Positions 59,365-64,000 of a stretch of DNA of 64,000 nt are shown here, piece by piece. A program made the translations under genes and the position numbers. The notes below the pieces were generated by a model. That model worked only from the letters and a program-made list of their open reading frames with translations, did not search any database and was not told the DNA's origin. The DNA is from Rhytidiadelphus loreus (Eukaryota > Streptophyta > Bryopsida > Hypnales > Hylocomiaceae), in contig OX344763.1 of the NCBI GenBank assembly GCA_947034895.1, positions 42,097,025 to 42,161,024 of the forward strand. Direction: 5' to 3'. Every line of letters begins with the position of its first letter. Position 1 is the stretch's first letter.

Positions 59365-59706
59365 CTATACACCCTGCTTGTAATTCTCAAGCACATCAAT
59401 AGGTAAGAGTGTCGATTGCAACAAAGTCTCCTCGTCTTTAGAAAATTCAAGAACTTGAATCGGATTCCATTCTACAACAACTTCTACCTCCTCCAACGTC
59501 TGTGCAACACTGGCTTGTAAAACATCCGTGCCACATGGTTGGACAGCTTTACCAACCCTAATTTGCACTTGGGGTTCCGCTGCTAAGTTGTTGCTCCTTA
59601 TTTCAACCTGGTTTCCAATACGACACTGCTTGTGAAGTCCATTGTCGCCCTCCAACATAGGAATGACATAAACACGTTCGATTACAGGGTTCATGGTCTC
59701 AAACAT
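59365..59706 (-). CDS. Hypothetical ORF, possible first exon
   Basis: 113 codons from an ATG, acidic, with Glu/Val-rich EEVEVVVEWNP and no recognisable domain. It lies upstream, on the same strand, of the Cys-rich ORF and may be its first exon, but the joint is unproven. Confidence 0.25.
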   Translation of the reverse strand: MFETMNPVIERVYVIPMLEGDNGLHKQCRIGNQVEIRSNNLAAEPQVQIRVGKAVQPCGTDVLQASVAQTLEEVEVVVEWNPIQVLEFSKDEETLLQSTLLPIDVLENYKQGV

Positions 59707-60376
59707 CTTCGGTATTCAACATTCATATTCAAAGTCCTAGAAAAAGAAGGGCTACTCCACGCATCCCCTGTTCTCCAAGTGCATGCGAAAATCCGCGTAA
59801 GTGTCGCCCGAGTAGGGACTCAATAGCTCCGGTCACCCAACATCATCTTCCACCAAGTACAATTTAATTTTGAAATTGAGCGCAATCATCCACGCCAAAA
59901 AACCCTACCTTGAATACAGAGAATCTGTCCACTACAACATATGTGGATGTTTTTAGGAAGAGATTTTAGTATAGAAATACTGAAAGCAGTTTTTTTTCCC
60001 TGAAAGGTCATGCTCAGAAGTGGTTCAGGGTACATTTAGTAAATTAGTTATTATCAGTCTGGCAATTGCAGTGAAGTACTTCTTTTTTAGTTGACTGTGA
60101 ATTTCTTGGTCCCTTTAGGCATTCAGTAAAGACATCGTAGATTTCTTAGCTAGCATGTGCAAACTTTCTATAAACAAGAAAATTGTCAGATGATCTATCT
60201 TTTCGCTTCTTCTCATTGGTGCTTCATTTCAACTTACCTTCACTACAGTATTGCTTTGTATTGGTAAAAGCAAGTGATGGATGAGTATGTAAATCATCCC
60301 ACAACGAATTAAGTTATAGGGTGTTTTCACTGCTTTTTGGTGGACCCATGCTTCGGTAGTCCCTTCTCGCACTAAT

Positions 60377-60763
60377 TCAACAATGACTATGCAGAGCGAT
60401 TACCTGGCAGCTACAATAAACAATAAAACTGCTAAAGTAGCAGGCTTTCCACTTGCTTCTCGTTAGCGGTTCAAGAAAAATCACTACTGAGTTCTTTTTG
60501 GCAATTTCTTTTTCTTCAAAGGGCGGCTGTGGTTGCAGTGCTAGGGTTTTTTGCGAAGACGGTCCTCTGTTGCAGATGATGATGATGCAGGAGTCGAAGA
60601 TTACTCGAGAGATTAGTGTTGCAACTATGACGCCTATAACGTTTGGTGCACCTGTTGCAAAGGCGAAAGAGGTGACATTGAAGGAGTTGGCGTGGAGGAC
60701 AATGGCCTTTGGTGCTGCTTGAGAATGGAACCAATTTTGTAGCCCTTGCAATTTGCTTCTCAT
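60377..60763 (-). CDS. Hypothetical ORF with one membrane segment
   Basis: 128 codons from an ATG at 60763. The middle has a hydrophobic stretch (VIGVIVATLISRVIFDSCII) that could cross a membrane, followed by a polar segment. The plus strand is open over 60453-60722 too, so the choice of strand is uncertain. No family recognised. Confidence 0.2.
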   Translation of the reverse strand: MRSKLQGLQNWFHSQAAPKAIVLHANSFNVTSFAFATGAPNVIGVIVATLISRVIFDSCIIIICNRGPSSQKTLALQPQPPFEEKEIAKKNSVVIFLEPLTRSKWKACYFSSFIVYCSCQVIALHSHC

Positions 60764-61998
60764 TTTATAATTTTCTTTTATTCAACATGTTGAATAGGCT
60801 ATAATCAATCAATTTATCTCGTTGAATGGAATTCCTAGATTCTCATAAGAATGTTTTTTTGGTTGGGAGGCATTTGTTAAGGAGAAGGTTGGTTTTGCTA
60901 CAGTCGATGATAGTTTGGCATTTGAGTGTGCGGGTTTCGCTTTTAGAGAAGACTAGAAGGAAGGCTTTTGAGTATGGATGCACCCGGCTTTAGTCCCCTG
61001 AAATCGAATCGCTTAGACTCGTGCAAGAATGGTATTGTTGTTTATTTGACGTCCTACAATGATAGTTGTTGAGAACCATCTTTGTTTTGCTATAATCGAA
61101 GATAATGGTTTCGATTTTAGAAAAGGTCAGACTAAACGCCTAAAAGTGCTTTGAATGTTGTCCATTGAGCTTCATTGTTTTTGTGAACTGCATTCTAGGA
61201 TTTGTAGAAGGATGCTTTTGTTACTTTTTGTTGCTTTATTGAAAGATTTTATTAGTTGTTGTGAACCGCATCGGTTTTGCTTCAGTCGACGATCCTAATG
61301 TGTTAACATTGACACTAGTGAAGGTCTGCTTTAAGAGCTTTTAGCATACTGCACCTTTTTTCACTCTCACTGAATTGCATTGTAAGACTCGTGGAAGGAT
61401 GACACTTTTGTAAGAATGGGTTTCCTGGATGTTCTAATGCTTAATTTCTTGAAGCTGACCTCACAAAATTGCTTGTAGGGCGATTGAAAATTAAAATTCC
61501 AGCTGGGGACATAAAGACGTGTCAACAGTCAAGCAAAAGAAAATCCAACAACAATAAAGAAATTTATCCACCTGTAACGCTTTTGAAATTCACAAAACCA
61601 ATCTTCCTTATAAATCACATTGGTTTTTGTTGAAATGACATTTTCGACCTTCTAGTATAGTTTAATAATGCAAGTCCTAGACACATGTTTTTAAGAAAAT
61701 ATTACTTAAAGTACAAGGCCTTTAAATATGCATTTTCTACTTTAAAATTACACTTAAAGCACCCCTTTCTCTTGTAGTGGTCGTTACATCCTAAACTACA
61801 TCTGGATCTACAACGCAAGAGAAAGGCAGCCTAAACCCTGAAAGGTATACCCTAGATTTGGCAAGACAACCCTAAACTAGACACAATACAAAATCTAGCT
61901 GTCCAATTCAAAGAATCACATTACCTGAAAGCAAAAGGCGGCAATAAGTTCTCATCGCATGCTGATCCCAAGCACCATGTCATGGTGTCACAAAAGTC
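60764..61998. other. No recognisable gene
   Basis: Contains loosely repeated segments (GTGAACCGCATCGGTTTTGCT near 61260 against GAGAACCATCTTTGTTTTGCT near 61070), suggesting an old repeat of about 190 bp. A CTTGTAGTGGTC motif at 61770-61781 looks like the right end of another CACTA-type element whose left end I could not place. Confidence 0.4.
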
Positions 61999-63735
61999 CA
62001 CTATAAGGGAAATGGGCCCTAATCTACAGAAATTTTGATAGAATAGTGTCCGAAATGACAATCACAACTTGTGAAATTTTGTTTTTTGTCAATGCAGTCA
62101 ATATTGCAAAGTCTGTCAAATTCTTGTCAATTTCTCAATCAATTTTGTCAAACAAAGTTAATGCCTTCCTAGAAAACCAAGAAATTTTTATATACAATTT
62201 TTATTTTAGATACAAAATCAAGTAGCTATCATTTTCTAAGTTCATATAAGAAATTATACCTTGTTGCAATCTTTAACCATTCACCAACAACAACATTACT
62301 TTCTTCTAGGGAGAGAAACTCCCTCTACATATGTGGAGGCAGGAGGTCAACCAACGCATATGGGATATGTGAATTTTTGAAGTTGTGAGCTCATAGTGAA
62401 GTTAGAAATCCGTAATTTTCTAATAAAACTAAGATTTTAGACCTCATTTGAGCATAGTAGAATGTATTTTTTTAAGAACTTTGAACTAAGAATAGTTAGA
62501 ATATTAATTGGAGTTTCAAGTTCAAAAATAAGGTTGACATTTTAAGTTTTCAATCAAAAGTTATAGGCATATTTCAAAGAGGAAGTTTGAAAAAATATAA
62601 TAAGAACAATTTCAAACACCTCTTTGAAATTTCATAACTTTTGATTGAAAACTTGAAATGTCAAAAGAATTTTTGGATGCAAAACTTGAGTTTATTTCCT
62701 AACTAATTTTAGTTCAATTATTTTTGAAAAAAAACATTATTCTATGCCTAAATGAGGTCTAAAGTTCTACTTTCAACACAATTCCTATTTCTAACTTAAC
62801 ACATAAAGTTAGACATAGGAATTGTGTTGAAAGTAGGACTTCAGACCTCATTTAGGCATAGATGAATGTGTTTTTTCAAAAACAAATAAGCTAACATTAG
62901 TTATAAAATCAACTCAAGCTTTTCTTTTAAAAATTTATTTGACATTTTTAGTTTCCAATCAAAAGTTATTAAATTTCAAAGAGGTGTTTGAAATTGTTCT
63001 TATTATATTTTTTCAAACCTCCTCTTTGAAATATGCCTATAACTTTTGATTGAAAACTTGAAGTGTCAAAATTATTTTTGAACTTGAAACTCCAATTCAT
63101 ATATTAACTAGTCTTAGTTAAAAGTTCTTAAGAAAAAGACATTATACTATGTTCAAATGAGGTCTAAAATCTTAGTTTTATTACAAAATTACGGATTTCT
63201 AACTTCACTATAAGCTCATAACTTCAAAAATTCACGTATCTCATATGGGTTGGTCGACCTCCTACCTCCATATGTGTATATAAGGAGATTCTCTTCCCCA
63301 TTCATTTCACAAAATACAAATGATTCATGGATGATAATAATTTAGTAAATAAATTAGCTCCATGTTCTCGATTTGTTTAGGTCAATTTTTTGGAAAGTTG
63401 GTAAAAGAATTTAGATCATCCAAAAATGTTTCATTTAAGAACTTATCATTCATTTGATAAAATTTCATCCAATTTTTTTTCTAGCCATTATTTCAAGTAT
63501 TTTATTAAATCCTTGAAAAATATTTTTTGCAATTAAGTGACGTGGAAATTAAAAAATCCATGGTGGCAAAGGAGTGAGAGGAAGACTTGCTGACATGTAT
63601 CTTTGTCCGAAATGACAGCCGAATTGACAGAATTTTGTCAATTAACTGTCCGAATCAAGTACTCCTAATCTACAGCACATTTGACAGAATTCTGTCAAAT
63701 TTCTTGTGAAATAGGATACAGTTTCCCTTGTAGTG
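61999..63735. mobile_element. CACTA-type non-autonomous element, 1.74 kb
   Basis: The left end CACTATAAGGGAAA matches the reverse complement of the right end, CACTACAAGGGAAA. GTC lies on both sides (61996-61998, 63736-63738). Subterminal copies of TGTCCGAAATGACA (62047, 63605) and ATTTTGTCAA/TTGACAGAATT motifs are typical of CACTA ends. No transposase. The centre is a long inverted repeat. Confidence 0.85.
62330..63290. repeat. Long inverted repeat inside the CACTA-type element
   Basis: The left arm (62330-62805) and right arm (62810-63290) pair for almost 480 bases, from AGGAGGTCAACCAACGCATA/GGTTGGTCGACCTCCT at the ends to GACATAGGAATTGTGTTGAAAG near the centre. Each arm also holds an inner pair around CAATCAAAAGTTATAGGC. 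It is related to the smaller inverted repeat at 32880-33272. Confidence 0.85.
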
Positions 63736-63739
63736 GTCG

Positions 63740-64000
63740 AAGCCACATAGAAAAATCGATTCACCAAACCGTAAACCCTACGTGTAGAACACAGATTTGC
63801 AACAAACCATAATGAGGGCTGTTTTAGGACGCCCCCACCGAACTATTCGAAAATCCTAAACACCTCATCCAAAGCAAACCCATTTCTTTGCAACGATGCA
63901 CATGCAACGGTCGGGTTCAGGTGAGGCAATTTGAATTGTATTTTTTTCAAACCATACAGTATCCCTAAACCAGATTGCCAAAAAATTTCAATCCAACTAA
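63740..64000. other. No recognisable gene
   Basis: Nothing supported up to the end of the window. Confidence 0.4.

Noticed and set aside
59930..61778. CACTACAAC at 59931 and TTGTAGTG at 61771 as the two ends of a CACTA element with GTC duplication
   Set aside because: The ends agree for only about eight bases and nothing between supports it.
1..64000. tRNA or rRNA genes
   Set aside because: I saw no cloverleaf with A and B box sequences and no rRNA-like segments; this was by eye, so a dedicated scan could still find one.

Overview
The window looks like nuclear DNA of a land plant. Genes have GT-AG introns with GTATGT/GTAAGT donors and T-rich TTGCAG-type acceptors. The promoters have TATA boxes and the transcripts AATAAA signals. 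The spaces between genes are long, AT-rich and full of small DNA transposons. I favour a seed-free plant (moss, liverwort, lycophyte or fern) because of a small family of secreted spherulin-4-like proteins and a bacterial-style ParB/DNA-methylase gene. That is an inference; the species cannot be read from the sequence.

Layout. 1-402: end of an unknown ORF. About 1.04-3.0 kb: a folded set of inverted and direct copies of a decayed coding unit. 5.3-6.3 kb: a roughly 106-bp tandem repeat. 6.4-6.85 kb: scattered copies of the palindrome CTCTCGGCGCCGAGAG. 7.0-11.5 kb: a multi-exon gene whose joined exons give an N-terminal ParB-like region and a C-terminal beta-class N4/N6 DNA-methylase-like region, now broken by nonsense changes, frameshifts and a lost splice donor. 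12.1-13.9 kb: a hairpin-ended transposon.

16.5-22.2, 34.7-41.2 and 47.2-52.3 kb are three related duplicated blocks with five copies of a spherulin-4-like gene. Copies A (17.9-19.9 kb) and E (49.1-51.1 kb) look intact, C (36.4-38.4 kb) has one frameshift, and B and D are old pseudogenes sharing the same stop codon. 24.4-25.8 kb, minus strand: an intronless relic of an Orn/Lys/Arg decarboxylase-like enzyme that has lost part of its middle. 26.3-33.3 kb: a TTA-flanked element, a 69-bp array, a hairpin element, a 96-bp array and an inverted repeat. 53.6-55.4 kb, minus strand: an importin-beta pseudogene split by transposons. 56.3-59.7 kb, minus strand: an unrecognised Cys-rich ORF with an in-frame TAG. 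62.0-63.7 kb: a CACTA-type element with a long internal inverted repeat.

The genes do not form a pathway. The common theme is birth and decay of genes by block duplication and transposon insertion. The two points most worth following are the plant-type ParB/DNA-methylase gene and the secreted spherulin-4-like family.
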